Source: Flavobacterium daejeonense DSM 17708
GTDB lineage: Bacteria; Bacteroidota; Bacteroidia; Flavobacteriales; Flavobacteriaceae
Assembly (NCBI RefSeq): GCF_000425425.1
Contig: NZ_AUDK01000003.1
Coordinates: forward strand, 1-64,000
Reading direction: 5' to 3'
DNA: 64,000 nucleotides
Positions within the stretch are counted from its first letter, which is position 1; each line of letters begins with the position of its first letter. A program made the translations under genes and the position numbers. This document shows, one piece after another, positions 7,959 to 17,115 of the stretch. Below the pieces are notes generated by a model. The model was not told where the DNA came from. It did not search any database and saw nothing but the letters and a program-made list of their open reading frames with translations.

Positions 7959-8225
7959 AATATCAAAATGATAACCCAGATAAAGGAGAAAAATTTGTAA
8001 AATAACAATACACCAAAACTTCCATAAATAGCTTTTTTTGGCTGTTTTATGTCTAAAAAACAGCATACCAATTCCTGAACCAAGAGTTCCACCAAGGAAA
8101 ACAATTCCTAACAGTGTTCTTTCAGGAATCCGTCTTTTAGCTTTTACAGCCTGCTCTTTATCATAAGCAATTTGGACAAATCCAAAAAGGTTAATAATTA
8201 AAAAATAGTAGAATAATATTGTCAT
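7830..8225 (-). CDS. DUF1294 family membrane protein with extended C-terminus
   Basis: The 131-aa ORF's first 88 or so residues match the DUF1294 pattern: a TM segment at residues 3-20, then YDKEQAVKAKRRIPE, the GGTLGSGIGMLFFRHKT signature, and a second TM ending LLYLGYHF. The last 43 residues (from about FDILNN) are encoded antisense to the end of the ATPase gene and look like read-through sequence rather than family domain. The normal stop was probably lost when the ATPase gene came to lie here. Function of DUF1294 is unknown. It diverges from tex. Confidence 0.7.
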   Translation of the reverse strand: MTILFYYFLIINLFGFVQIAYDKEQAVKAKRRIPERTLLGIVFLGGTLGSGIGMLFFRHKTAKKSYLWKFWCIVILQIFLLYLGYHFDILNNKIQIIPFINHFKTSFRIGFGESGRNLNFSTFIPFEFVSS

Positions 8226-8279
8226 TTGGCTTTAATTAAAGTTCAAAGATATTATTTTAGCTATTCGAAAAAAATTACA

Positions 8280-10403
8280 ATGACCAACATACAATTCATC
8301 GCTAAGTCTGTTCAAACAGCAGCTATAAACATTCAAAATACGGTTCAATTACTGGAAGAAGATTGCACCATTCCGTTTATTTCCCGTTATCGAAAAGACA
8401 AAACCGGAAATCTGGACGAAACGCAAATTGAGCAAATTGCCAAATTAAACAAAGAATACGACACCATCGTAAAACGTAAAGAAGCCATTCTAAAATCAAT
8501 CGAAGAGCAAAAAGCTTTAACACCGGAATTAGAGAAAAAAATCCAACAAAGTTTTGATTTGCAGGAATTAGAAGATTTTTATCTGCCATTTAAGAAGAAG
8601 AAAAAAACAAAGGCTGATGTTGCCCGTGAAAACGGATTAGAACCTTTGGCTAAAATTATCATGGCGCAAAACAATGATGACGTAGAATTTTTAGCTTCAA
8701 AATATTTGAATGAAAATGTTCTAAATGAAGATACTGCATTACAGGGAGCTCGTGATATTATTGCTGAATGGATTAACGAAAACATCTTTGTTCGTAAACA
8801 ATTAAGACGATTGTACCAACGAAAATCAACGATTACAACCAAGGTTGTTAAAAGTAAAAAAGAGGAAGAAGGCGCTCAAAAATTCAGTCAGTATTTTGAT
8901 TGGTCAGAACCCATTTGCAAAGCGCCATCACACCGTTTATTAGCAATGTTGCGTGCCGAAAATGAAGGTTTTATCAAGTTTAAAGTTGAAGCTGATTTAG
9001 ACGAAGTTTATGATATTATTGACGAATTGGTTCTAAAAGGGCAAAATGCAACTACGCCACATGTACAATTGGCGATTGAAGACAGTTACAAGCGCTTGTT
9101 GCAACCTGCGATTTCCAATGAAATATTACAGGAAGCCAAGGCGAAGGCAGATGCCAATTCGATTCAGGTTTTTGCCTCCAATTTAAGTCAGTTGTTGTTG
9201 GCGCCACCTTTGGGAGAAAAACGAATTTTAGCGATAGATCCGGGTTTTAGAAGTGGTTGCAAGGTGGTTTGTTTAGACGAAAAAGGCGATTTATTATACA
9301 ATGAAACCATTTATCCGCATGCACCACAAAATGAAACGGCAATGGCGATGAAAAAAATCCGTTCGATGGTAAATGCTTACAATATTGAAGCGATTTCAAT
9401 AGGAAACGGAACTGCTTCCCGTGAAACCGAATTTTTCATTAAAAAAATAGCATTTGATAAGCCTGTTCAGGTTTTTGTGGTTTCGGAGGCGGGTGCTTCA
9501 GTTTATTCGGTTTCTAAAATTGCCCGTGAGGAGTTTCCAAATTATGATGTAACGGTGCGTGGTTCGGTTTCTATCGGACGTCGTTTGAGTGATCCTTTGG
9601 CCGAATTGGTAAAAATAGATCCAAAAGCCATTGGCGTAGGCCAATACCAGCACGATGTGGATCAAAGCAAACTAAAAGAAGAATTGGATAATACCGTAAT
9701 TCGTTGTGTGAATTCGGTTGGAATAAATATCAATACGGCCAGTAAACATTTGCTGAGTTATGTGAGTGGAATAGGGGAGAAACTGGCCGAAAATATTGTG
9801 CAATACCGCTCAGAAAATGGTGCATTTCAGGATAGAAAACAATTAAAAAAAGTACCTCGTCTGGGTGAAAAAGCCTTTCAGCAAGGTGCCGCTTTTATTC
9901 GCATTAAAGAAGGAAAAAATCCGTTGGACAATTCGGCGGTGCATCCGGAAGCTTATCCCATTGTGGAAAAAATGGCCAAGGATTTGAAGATTTCTGTTCA
10001 TGATTTAATTGCGAATAAAGAAAAAACAGCACTGATAAAAGCCGAGAATTATACCAATGAAACTATTGGAATTTTAGGAATACGAGATATTATCAAAGAA
10101 TTGGAAAAACCGGGATTAGATCCTCGAAAAGCCGCCAAAATCTTTGAATTTGACCCGAATGTAAAAACGATAAAAGACTTGAAAACCGGAATGGTTTTAC
10201 TGGGAATTGTCAACAACATTACCAATTTTGGTTGTTTTGTAGATTTGGGAATTAAAGAAAGCGGACTGGTTCATATTTCCCAACTGAAAGCCGATTTTGT
10301 GAGCGATGTCAATGAAGTAGTCAAACTACACCAGCAGGTTCAGGTAAAAGTTACTGAAGTGGATGAGGACAGAAAACGCATTCAGTTGACGATGATTTTG
10401 TAA
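8280..10403 (+). CDS. tex: Tex family S1 RNA-binding transcription accessory protein
   Basis: The 707-aa protein starts at ATG 8280; an in-frame TTG at 8226 would add an atypical leader. In order it has a Tex N-terminal helical domain, a YqgF/RNase H-like domain with LAIDPGFRSGCK near the middle, helix-hairpin-helix motifs (NINTASKHLLSYVSGIGEKLA, then RLGEKAFQQGAAFIRI), and a C-terminal S1 domain (GMVLLGIVNNITNFGCFVDLG). Full-length Tex proteins run about 700-780 aa. Tex binds nucleic acid and is associated with transcription; its exact role in Bacteroidetes is not defined. It has convergent transcription with the downstream porin gene and shares a bidirectional terminator with it. Confidence 0.95.
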   Translation: MTNIQFIAKSVQTAAINIQNTVQLLEEDCTIPFISRYRKDKTGNLDETQIEQIAKLNKEYDTIVKRKEAILKSIEEQKALTPELEKKIQQSFDLQELEDFYLPFKKKKKTKADVARENGLEPLAKIIMAQNNDDVEFLASKYLNENVLNEDTALQGARDIIAEWINENIFVRKQLRRLYQRKSTITTKVVKSKKEEEGAQKFSQYFDWSEPICKAPSHRLLAMLRAENEGFIKFKVEADLDEVYDIIDELVLKGQNATTPHVQLAIEDSYKRLLQPAISNEILQEAKAKADANSIQVFASNLSQLLLAPPLGEKRILAIDPGFRSGCKVVCLDEKGDLLYNETIYPHAPQNETAMAMKKIRSMVNAYNIEAISIGNGTASRETEFFIKKIAFDKPVQVFVVSEAGASVYSVSKIAREEFPNYDVTVRGSVSIGRRLSDPLAELVKIDPKAIGVGQYQHDVDQSKLKEELDNTVIRCVNSVGININTASKHLLSYVSGIGEKLAENIVQYRSENGAFQDRKQLKKVPRLGEKAFQQGAAFIRIKEGKNPLDNSAVHPEAYPIVEKMAKDLKISVHDLIANKEKTALIKAENYTNETIGILGIRDIIKELEKPGLDPRKAAKIFEFDPNVKTIKDLKTGMVLLGIVNNITNFGCFVDLGIKESGLVHISQLKADFVSDVNEVVKLHQQVQVKVTEVDEDRKRIQLTMIL

Positions 10404-10420
10404 AATCATTAAAAATAAAA

Positions 10421-10460
10421 AAATCCCAAAATCCAATAGTTATATTAGATTTTGGGATTT
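10421..10460. terminator. Bidirectional terminator between tex and the porin-like gene
   Basis: Perfect 13-bp arms AAATCCCAAAATC / GATTTTGGGATTT, with A and T runs outside, sit between convergent genes. Confidence 0.85.
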
Positions 10461-10474
10461 TTTAAATTGAGTTT

Positions 10475-11083
10475 TTATAACTGTATAACACCACCCAGAT
10501 TGAAACTGCTACCACTATTGGTAAATCTTTCAGGAGAAGCATTATTTATATTTGTTAAACCTTCGAAAAATTGTGCGTCAATTAAAATTCCAAATCGTTT
10601 AGTAACTTCAATTTTGTATCCAATTCCAAAAGTAAATCCTAATTGAAATGTTTCTAAAGAATTTTCAGGAAAATTTTCAATTCCACCATTTATATTAATT
10701 CTGGATTTTAATAATACAGCAGGACTCAATCCAAAATTCAAATTCCATTTACGGGTGCTTCCAAAATGCCAGTTAGCATTGATAGGAACACTTAAATAAT
10801 TCAATTTATCTTCATATCTATCACCTTCATAATTGTATATTCCTCCCATCTTATCAAAGATTAGACCTGAACGTAAACTCCATCTATTGTTGAAATAATA
10901 ATCAGCTGTGGCTCCAAATTCAACTCCTGAATTTGATTTGGTTGAATCTTCATCTTCGTTATATTCCGAAAAACTAGATATTCCAAATTTTGGTGTAATT
11001 TCAATTACCCCTTTTTCTTTTATTTGTGCATTAGCTAATCCAAAAAATAGTAGCGTAACTAATGATAATACAATTTTTCTCAT
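10475..11083 (-). CDS. Outer-membrane beta-barrel protein (PorT-like fold)
   Basis: The 202-aa protein has a signal peptide ending GLANAQ (about residue 20). It then has alternating amphipathic beta strands with aromatic girdles (WSLRSGLIFDKMGG, WNLNFGLSPAVLL, FQLGFTFGIGYKIE) and ends in a short strand, GGVIQL. This matches the outer membrane beta-barrel (OMP_b-brl_2) proteins of Bacteroidetes. Ligand or role is not recognisable. It is downstream of tatA on the same strand, but a terminator lies between them, so it is probably transcribed separately. Confidence 0.8.
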   Translation of the reverse strand: MRKIVLSLVTLLFFGLANAQIKEKGVIEITPKFGISSFSEYNEDEDSTKSNSGVEFGATADYYFNNRWSLRSGLIFDKMGGIYNYEGDRYEDKLNYLSVPINANWHFGSTRKWNLNFGLSPAVLLKSRININGGIENFPENSLETFQLGFTFGIGYKIEVTKRFGILIDAQFFEGLTNINNASPERFTNSGSSFNLGGVIQL

Positions 11084-11139
11084 TTTTAAAATTTATAAAT
11101 TTTCGTACAAATATAATGAGTAAAAATTTAAAAATAAAA

Positions 11140-11176
11140 AAACCTGATTCAAATTGTATTAATTTGAATCAGGTTT
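11140..11176 (-). terminator. tatA terminator
   Basis: Perfect 16-bp arms AAACCTGATTCAAATT / AATTTGAATCAGGTTT with flanking A/T runs, 22 bp past the tatA stop on the minus strand. Confidence 0.85.
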
Positions 11177-11197
11177 TTAAATAAAAAATAACATTTT

Positions 11198-11377
11198 TTA
11201 TTTCGTTTCTTCTTCTTCTTTTTTATCAGCCGGTTGTTGATCGTCTTTTGCGGCGTTTTTGAATTCTTTAATTCCACTACCAAGACCTTTCATTAATTCC
11301 GGAATTTTTTTACCTCCAAAAAGTAATAAAACAACTGCTATTATAACAAGGATTTCCGGTAAACCTAATCTTCCCAT
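11198..11377 (-). CDS. tatA: Sec-independent translocase protein TatA
   Basis: This 59-aa gene was read directly from the minus strand (stop TAA at 11200-11198). The protein begins [13 protein letters not shown] and has one TM helix (about residues 7-21). The [20 protein letters not shown] hinge and amphipathic helix are diagnostic of TatA/E, and the tail is acidic and lysine-rich. TatA forms the channel of the twin-arginine pathway for folded proteins at the inner membrane; tatB/tatC are not in this window. The neighbouring M23-like gene is divergent. The length is on the short side but normal for Flavobacteriia. Confidence 0.95.
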   Translation of the reverse strand: MGRLGLPEILVIIAVVLLLFGGKKIPELMKGLGSGIKEFKNAAKDDQQPADKKEEEETK

Positions 11378-11588
11378 GATTGTAAAATTTATGCCGAAGC
11401 AAATTTGTAATTAAAACTAGCTACAAAGATATATAGAATATATTAACGGGGATTCATTTTTAGGCAATTATTTAATTTTTATTAAGTTAAAAATTGTCTA
11501 ATTTTTTTAGGGAGTTTATATTGATAAGCAAATGCTGTCAAAGCACAAGGATTGACATTAATTAGTATATTTGTGAAAAAGCAAAAGC

Positions 11589-12089
11589 ATGTCGGAAAAA
11601 AGAATAAAAAGAAAAAAACTGCACAAAAAACTCTTCACCAAAAACCGTTTGGTTATTTTGAATGAGGATACTTTTGAAGAAACTTTTTCTTTAAGATTAA
11701 CTTTGATGAATGTCTTTGTAGTTGCGTCATTAGGGGCAATTTTCCTGATTGCAGTCACTACTTTTATCATTGCTTTTACGCCTTTGCGCGAATTTATTCC
11801 CGGTTATTCTTCTACCCAATTAAAAAAAGATGCCACCGAATTAGCTTTAAAATCCGATTCATTAACCGTTATTTTAAAGAAAAATCAGGCGTATATTTCT
11901 TCGATTCAAAAAGTATTGACGGGAGAATTAGACTATGCTAAATTTAATAAAGATTCTATCTTAGCTGCTCCGACTGATACGGTTCCAAAAAAAGATTTAT
12001 CCGCCTCGGAAGCCGAATTAGAATTAAGAGCCGAAGTGGAAAAAGAAGATAAAAAAGCACAGCAAATTCCTGTAAAAAAGAAGAAATAG
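11589..12089 (+). CDS. Membrane protein resembling the N-terminus of Bacteroidetes M23 peptidases
   Basis: The 166-aa protein has a basic cytoplasmic N-terminus (RIKRKKLHKKLF), then LVILNEDTFEE, a single TM helix (about residues 40-62), and a periplasmic segment opening FTPLREFIPGY. That N-terminal pattern is familiar from Bacteroidetes M23 metallopeptidases, but here the protein ends in an acidic/lysine tail with no LytM domain or zinc ligands. It may be a stand-alone partner for a separately encoded hydrolase. A TATATTTG element lies at 11566-11573, just upstream. It shares direction with the GH3 gene 42 bp downstream. Confidence 0.6.
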   Translation: MSEKRIKRKKLHKKLFTKNRLVILNEDTFEETFSLRLTLMNVFVVASLGAIFLIAVTTFIIAFTPLREFIPGYSSTQLKKDATELALKSDSLTVILKKNQAYISSIQKVLTGELDYAKFNKDSILAAPTDTVPKKDLSASEAELELRAEVEKEDKKAQQIPVKKKK

Positions 12090-12131
12090 TATTTATTCCA
12101 TTTTTCTTCAAATTAAATCAGTAAGTACAAA

Positions 12132-13670
12132 ATGTCAATAAAAGCAATAGCGGCAAAATTATTTGCTCAACATATTCACAAAAAAACGCAGGCTTGGTCG
12201 AAGAATCCAGTTGCAACTCAAAAGGCGGTTTTTGAAAATTTAATACAGGAAGCGCAACAAACACAGTTTGGGAAAGACCATCATTTTGACCAAATAAAAA
12301 CTACTGAAGATTTTACTAAAAAAGTTCCCATTCGTGATTATGAAGATTTAAAACCTTATGTGGAGAAAGTAGTCAAAGGCGAGGAAAATGTGTTGTGGAA
12401 AGGTAAACCACTTTATTTTGCCAAAACATCCGGAACGACTTCGGGAGCAAAATATATTCCGTTGACCAAGGAGTCGATGCCATACCATATCGAAGCGGCA
12501 CGAAATGCCATTTTGAGTTATATTCATGAAACCGGTAAAGCTGATTTTGTGGATGGAAAAATGATTTTTTTGCAGGGAAGTCCCATTTTAGAAGAAAAAT
12601 ACGGAATTAAATTTGGCCGACTTTCGGGAATTGTGGCGCATTTTGTTCCGAAATATTTGCAAAAAAACCGCATGCCTTCCTGGGAAACTAATTGTATGGA
12701 AGATTGGGAAGCTAAGATAGATGCAATTGTGGAGGAAACTTTTACCGAAAATATGACCGTAATTTCAGGAATTCCATCCTGGGTGCAAATGTATTTTGAA
12801 CGTTTGCAACAAAAAGGGAATAAGCCGGTTGGCGAAATCTTTAAGAATTTCAGTTTGTTCCTTTATGGTGGTGTGAATTACGAACCTTATCGTGCGAAGT
12901 TTGAAAATCTGATTGGAAGAAAAGTAGATAGTATTGAATTATTTCCGGCTTCGGAAGGATTTTTTGCTTATCAGTCCCGAAATTTCGGGACTCAAAAAGA
13001 AAAAGGAATGTTGCTGTTGCTAAATTCTGGAATATTCTATGAATTTATAAAATCGGAAGAATTCTTTTCGGATCCCGATGGTTCGGGACCTAAATCGTAT
13101 ACCATTGGAGAGGTGGAATTAGGTGTGAATTATGTGATGATTATTTCTACCAATGCTGGATTGTGGCGTTATAATATTGGCGATACGGTTCAGTTTACTT
13201 CATTAGCACCATATGAAATAATTGTTTCAGGAAGAATCAAACATTATATTTCGGCTTTTGGGGAACATGTGATTGGTAAAGAGGTGGAATGTGCCTTGCA
13301 GGAAGCCATGGAAGGAACTACTATTCGGGTAAATGAGTTTACGGTGGCGCCTCAAATTAATCCGATTGAAGGCTTACCGTATCACGAATGGTTCATTGAA
13401 TTTGATTCCGAAGCTTCGGGAGAGCCGGATAACATGAATGCTTTTGCGGAAGCGATAGACAATGCTATGCGTAAACAAAATATTTACTACGATGATTTGA
13501 TTGAGGGGAACATCTTGCGAAAAGTAGTGATTACCAAAGTGCCTAAAAATGGTTTTCAGGAATACATGAAATCCATTGGAAAACTAGGCGGACAAAATAA
13601 AATACCGAGACTTTCCAATGATCGAAAAATTGCTGATTTTTTAACTGAAAACAACAATGAAAGAAACTAA
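12132..13670 (+). CDS. GH3 auxin-responsive promoter family (adenylate-forming) protein
   Basis: The 512-aa ANL-superfamily enzyme has the phosphate-loop-like FAKTSGTTSGAKYIPLT (about residues 98-113), FLYGGVNYEPY and LFPASEGFFAYQ (about 270-281) of the GH3 fold, and a C-terminal GHVIGKEVECAL region. Plant GH3 enzymes join amino acids to carboxylic acids; bacterial substrates are largely unknown. Two REP-like palindromes lie in frame inside the gene: 12973-12992 encodes SRNFGT and 13073-13088 encodes part of DPDGSGP. Both sit where a loop would tolerate extra residues. The stop overlaps the start of the next gene by 14 bp, implying translational coupling. Confidence 0.9.
   Translation: MSIKAIAAKLFAQHIHKKTQAWSKNPVATQKAVFENLIQEAQQTQFGKDHHFDQIKTTEDFTKKVPIRDYEDLKPYVEKVVKGEENVLWKGKPLYFAKTSGTTSGAKYIPLTKESMPYHIEAARNAILSYIHETGKADFVDGKMIFLQGSPILEEKYGIKFGRLSGIVAHFVPKYLQKNRMPSWETNCMEDWEAKIDAIVEETFTENMTVISGIPSWVQMYFERLQQKGNKPVGEIFKNFSLFLYGGVNYEPYRAKFENLIGRKVDSIELFPASEGFFAYQSRNFGTQKEKGMLLLLNSGIFYEFIKSEEFFSDPDGSGPKSYTIGEVELGVNYVMIISTNAGLWRYNIGDTVQFTSLAPYEIIVSGRIKHYISAFGEHVIGKEVECALQEAMEGTTIRVNEFTVAPQINPIEGLPYHEWFIEFDSEASGEPDNMNAFAEAIDNAMRKQNIYYDDLIEGNILRKVVITKVPKNGFQEYMKSIGKLGGQNKIPRLSNDRKIADFLTENNNERN
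12973..12992. repeat. 20-bp palindrome inside the GH3 gene
   Basis: AGTCCCGAAATTTCGGGACT, perfect, in frame, coding SRNFGT. It is nearly identical to the element at 17626-17641, which codes the same hexapeptide in another gene. Confidence 0.9.
13073..13088. repeat. Second REP-like palindrome inside the GH3 gene
   Basis: TCCCGA (13073-13078) and TCGGGA (13083-13088) around TGGT, in frame, within codons for DPDGSGP. Confidence 0.8.
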
Positions 13671-15336
13671 AAATATATCCAGAACCCGGGCTCAGGAATC
13701 TTCGGCAGCGATTGAAAAAATGTACATTACCATGCGCCATTTGTTCAATAGAGGTTTTTATAAACCGATGGGAGTTTCGGGCGATACTTTGCGGGAAGCT
13801 TTGTTGACTTTGCGCCCCGAAATTTATGGGAATATTGCTGATGAAAAAGTCGAACTCAACGGACTTTTGTATGTTATTGAGCGACTGCCGCTAGGCATAG
13901 AAGAATGTCGTTATATCAATTTAACTTCGGATGAAGGTTATTCTAAATCGCATTTTCAGGTAATCGTTCCTCTAAAAAGGAGACGCAATTGTTATCGAAT
14001 TGATGCCGAACAAATGAATATCGAAATTACCCGTGGACGTTCGGATATTTATGATATTCTGACACATCTGACTTTTATTTTTATCGAATCGCATAAAATA
14101 AAAAACAGAGTTTTAATCGATGATGCCGGCGAAGTGTCACGCGATTGGTTAAAACTGGAAGAAGCGGTTTTAAAAACCGAGGCTTTGACTTTGGTCGAAA
14201 AGGAAATTGCCATTTCACATGCGGCAAATATTTTAGGACGCAGTTTTGAAGATGTATTGGAAATCTATGATGATTTTGGTTCCAAAGAAAATCCGGATCG
14301 TTTTTTATGTATCATTTTTTGGTTAGGAAAATTAGCCATGGAAGAAGTGGTTACTAATAACAAAAGAACGATTACCTTTAGCCCTATTCTCAGAGAACGT
14401 TTAGGACATCATATTCACGGCGAAATCTGGGCAACGTATATCAAGGAGGTTTTAAAAGCCAATAATCTTTTAGAGCGTCCTATTCACATTATTAGTGCCA
14501 ATATGCATTCGGTGATGAATTCTATTTTTGCTAAAAATGCTTTGAAATCGACTTTAAAAGGCAAATCGGATTTTGAAATTTTTGAAGAATTGAGTAAGTC
14601 TAACGCCAATGGAAATCGTACTTTGGTGGAAGAAGTGGCTATGAAACAAGGCATGATTTTTCTGCCTGAAAATTCAGGAGCTAATATTGACGTTCAAATT
14701 TTTGATACGGCCAAAATTGACTGGGCAACTACTTCTTTTCCGAAAGCTAATTTTGGCGAACAAAAACCAGTGCTGATTGTGATGGATTATGCTTTTGGTG
14801 AACAGGCTTATGAAACGGTGGATGAGTTGTTAAAACCCTATAAAAAGAACATTTTTCTTAATGTTCAGTCGGTTTCGATTATGGGAAAAGCAGGAATTCT
14901 CGAAGGCGGAAAAGGTGATATTATGATTCCGAATGCGCATATCAATGAAGGAACGGCGGATAATTATTATTTCGAAAACGAATTAACCGCCGAAATGTTT
15001 ACAGGAAATGGCATTGCCGTTTACGAAGGAGCGATGGTTACCGTTTTGGGAACTTCGTTGCAAAACAGAGATTTACTCAAATTTTTCCACGAGTCAACCT
15101 GGGGTGTTATCGGTCTGGAAATGGAAGGTTCTCATTATCAAAAAGCGATACAATCGGCTTCGAAAATTAGAAAAAGCATTCCAAAGGATGTTAAGGTGCG
15201 TTATGCCTATTACGCTTCGGATAATCCTTTGGAAACTGGAAGTACTCTGGCTTCAGGTGGTTTAGGAACTACCGGAGTAAAACCAACTTATTTGATTACC
15301 ATTAAAATATTAGAACAAATTTTTAATATCAATTAG
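13657..15336 (+). CDS. Conserved flavobacterial protein (tentatively DUF6909), nucleosidase-like C-terminus
   Basis: The 559-aa protein has no signal peptide or TM segment. The N-terminal half (RTRAQESSAAIEKMYITMRH, then RPEIYGN and an RRRNCYRI strand) is recognised only as a family conserved in Flavobacteriia, tentatively DUF6909. The C-terminal part resembles purine-nucleoside phosphorylase / AMP nucleosidase folds: GIAVYEGAMVTVLG, then GLEMEGSHYQKAI (about 488-500, like the family's EME nucleoside-binding motif), then YYASDNP. Enzymatic activity is inference. It overlaps the GH3 stop by 14 bp and precedes the SDR gene by 24 bp, so the three are probably one operon. Confidence 0.65.
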   Translation: MKETKNISRTRAQESSAAIEKMYITMRHLFNRGFYKPMGVSGDTLREALLTLRPEIYGNIADEKVELNGLLYVIERLPLGIEECRYINLTSDEGYSKSHFQVIVPLKRRRNCYRIDAEQMNIEITRGRSDIYDILTHLTFIFIESHKIKNRVLIDDAGEVSRDWLKLEEAVLKTEALTLVEKEIAISHAANILGRSFEDVLEIYDDFGSKENPDRFLCIIFWLGKLAMEEVVTNNKRTITFSPILRERLGHHIHGEIWATYIKEVLKANNLLERPIHIISANMHSVMNSIFAKNALKSTLKGKSDFEIFEELSKSNANGNRTLVEEVAMKQGMIFLPENSGANIDVQIFDTAKIDWATTSFPKANFGEQKPVLIVMDYAFGEQAYETVDELLKPYKKNIFLNVQSVSIMGKAGILEGGKGDIMIPNAHINEGTADNYYFENELTAEMFTGNGIAVYEGAMVTVLGTSLQNRDLLKFFHESTWGVIGLEMEGSHYQKAIQSASKIRKSIPKDVKVRYAYYASDNPLETGSTLASGGLGTTGVKPTYLITIKILEQIFNIN

Positions 15337-15360
15337 AAAATAATTGATGAACATATACTT

Positions 15361-16344
15361 ATGAAAAGAATATTGATTACCGGGGCGGCAGGATTTTTAG
15401 GTTCTCATTTGTGCGATCGTTTTATTAAAGAAGGTTATCATGTTGTTGGGATGGATAATCTCATTACAGGCGATTTAAAAAACATCGAACATTTGTTCAA
15501 ATTGGAAAATTTTGAGTTTTACCACCATGATGTGACCAAATTTGTACATGTACCGGGTGAATTAGATTATATCTTGCATTTTGCTTCGCCGGCAAGCCCG
15601 ATTGATTATTTAAAAATTCCAATTCAAACCTTGAAAGTGGGTTCGTTGGGAACACATAATTTGTTAGGTTTGGCCAGAGTTAAAAAAGCACGAATTTTAA
15701 TTGCATCTACTTCTGAAGTGTATGGAGATCCATTGGTGCATCCGCAAACAGAAGATTATTATGGCAACGTAAATACGATAGGACCAAGAGGAGTTTATGA
15801 TGAAGCCAAACGTTTTCAGGAATCTATTACGATGGCCTATCATACTTTTCATGGCGTAGAAACCCGAATTGTTCGAATTTTTAATACCTATGGACCAAGA
15901 ATGCGTCTGAATGATGGTCGTGTAATTCCGGCTTTTATTGGTCAGGCGATTCGTGGCGAAGATTTGACTATTTTTGGCGATGGAATGCAAACGCGTTCGT
16001 TTTGTTATGTAGACGATCAGGTGGAAGGCATTTTCCGTTTGTTGCATTCGGATTATGTGTATCCTGTGAATATTGGAAATCCGGACGAAATTACCATTAA
16101 AGATTTTGCTGAAGAAATCATTAAATTGACGGAAACCAACCAAAAAGTTGTCTATCATCCACTGCCAATAAATGATCCGTTACAACGTCAGCCAGACATT
16201 TCAAAAGCAAAAGAATTACTGGGTTGGGAACCTAAAGTAGGTCGCGCCGAAGGGATGAAAATTACTTATGAATATTTCAAATCTTTATCTCCCGAAGAAC
16301 TTTCTAAAGAAGAACACAAAGACTTTACAGATTATATAAAATAA
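15361..16344 (+). CDS. UDP-glucuronate decarboxylase-like NAD-dependent SDR
   Basis: The 327-aa extended SDR has the NAD-binding [12 protein letters not shown] at residues 8-19, [12 protein letters not shown], the HFASPASP motif typical of UXS enzymes (about 73-80), catalytic [13 protein letters not shown] and YDEAK (Y about 143, K about 147), and the substrate segment [13 protein letters not shown] converts UDP-glucuronate to UDP-xylose via a 4-keto intermediate for polysaccharide synthesis; related dTDP/UDP-sugar SDRs cannot be excluded. The stop is immediately followed by the ATG of the GT2 gene. Confidence 0.88.
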   Translation: MKRILITGAAGFLGSHLCDRFIKEGYHVVGMDNLITGDLKNIEHLFKLENFEFYHHDVTKFVHVPGELDYILHFASPASPIDYLKIPIQTLKVGSLGTHNLLGLARVKKARILIASTSEVYGDPLVHPQTEDYYGNVNTIGPRGVYDEAKRFQESITMAYHTFHGVETRIVRIFNTYGPRMRLNDGRVIPAFIGQAIRGEDLTIFGDGMQTRSFCYVDDQVEGIFRLLHSDYVYPVNIGNPDEITIKDFAEEIIKLTETNQKVVYHPLPINDPLQRQPDISKAKELLGWEPKVGRAEGMKITYEYFKSLSPEELSKEEHKDFTDYIK

Positions 16345-17115
16345 ATGGAAACATCTTTAGTATCTGTAATTATCCCAACATTCAATTCTGAAAAATACAT
16401 TTCAGATACTATTATTTCTGTCCAAAATCAAACATACCAAAACTGGGAAATAATCTTAGTTGACGACGGTTCGATTGATGCAACCCGAACAATTATAATT
16501 ACTTTTTTAACGGATAAAAGAATTCAATTTTATCCGTTAGGAAAGAATTCAGGAACAGGAGTGGCAAGAAATTTTGGAGTTACTAAAGCTGCCGGAAAGT
16601 ACATTGCTTTTTTAGATGCTGATGATTTGTGGAAACCTCAGAAATTGGAAAAGCAGATTGATTTTATGCAAACCCATGATTTGCCTTTTACTTTTTCGTT
16701 TTACGAATGGATGGATGAGAATGGAAAAACGATGGGTAAAAGGATAGAAGCACCCCTTAATTTATTGTATCGACAGTTGTTTTTTTGCAATTATGTAGGT
16801 AATCTGACCGGGATATATGATGTGGATTATTTTGGAAAAATTAGTATTTCTTCTATTCGCAAACGTCAGGATTGGATGCATTGGCTCACTATTTTAAAAA
16901 AGATTAAAACAGCAAAACCCGTTCCCGAAAGTCTGGCGTTTTATCGTATTCATACCCATTCGCTTTCTACTTCAAAAACGGAATTAATTAGATATAATTT
17001 TGCAGTTTACAGACAGTTTCACGGTTTTAATTTTATAGTTTCATGTTTCTGTATGATTGGATTTTTGTTTACCCAATTAGTGATAAAACCTTTTTATAAG
17101 AAGACTATTAAATAA
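16345..17115 (+). CDS. Glycosyltransferase family 2
   Basis: The 256-aa GT-A fold enzyme begins with VSVIIPTFNSEKYI (about residues 6-19), has VDDGS (38-42), and the DxD-type FLDADDLWKP (about 91-100). A hydrophobic C-terminal stretch (FNFIVSCFCMIGFLFTQLVI) suggests membrane attachment. Such enzymes transfer sugars to cell-surface glycans; donor and acceptor are unknown. There is no gap to the preceding SDR gene, and the 3' end overlaps the tail of the convergent CapK-like gene by 8 bp. Together the genes suggest a small cell-surface polysaccharide unit. Confidence 0.9.
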   Translation: METSLVSVIIPTFNSEKYISDTIISVQNQTYQNWEIILVDDGSIDATRTIIITFLTDKRIQFYPLGKNSGTGVARNFGVTKAAGKYIAFLDADDLWKPQKLEKQIDFMQTHDLPFTFSFYEWMDENGKTMGKRIEAPLNLLYRQLFFCNYVGNLTGIYDVDYFGKISISSIRKRQDWMHWLTILKKIKTAKPVPESLAFYRIHTHSLSTSKTELIRYNFAVYRQFHGFNFIVSCFCMIGFLFTQLVIKPFYKKTIK

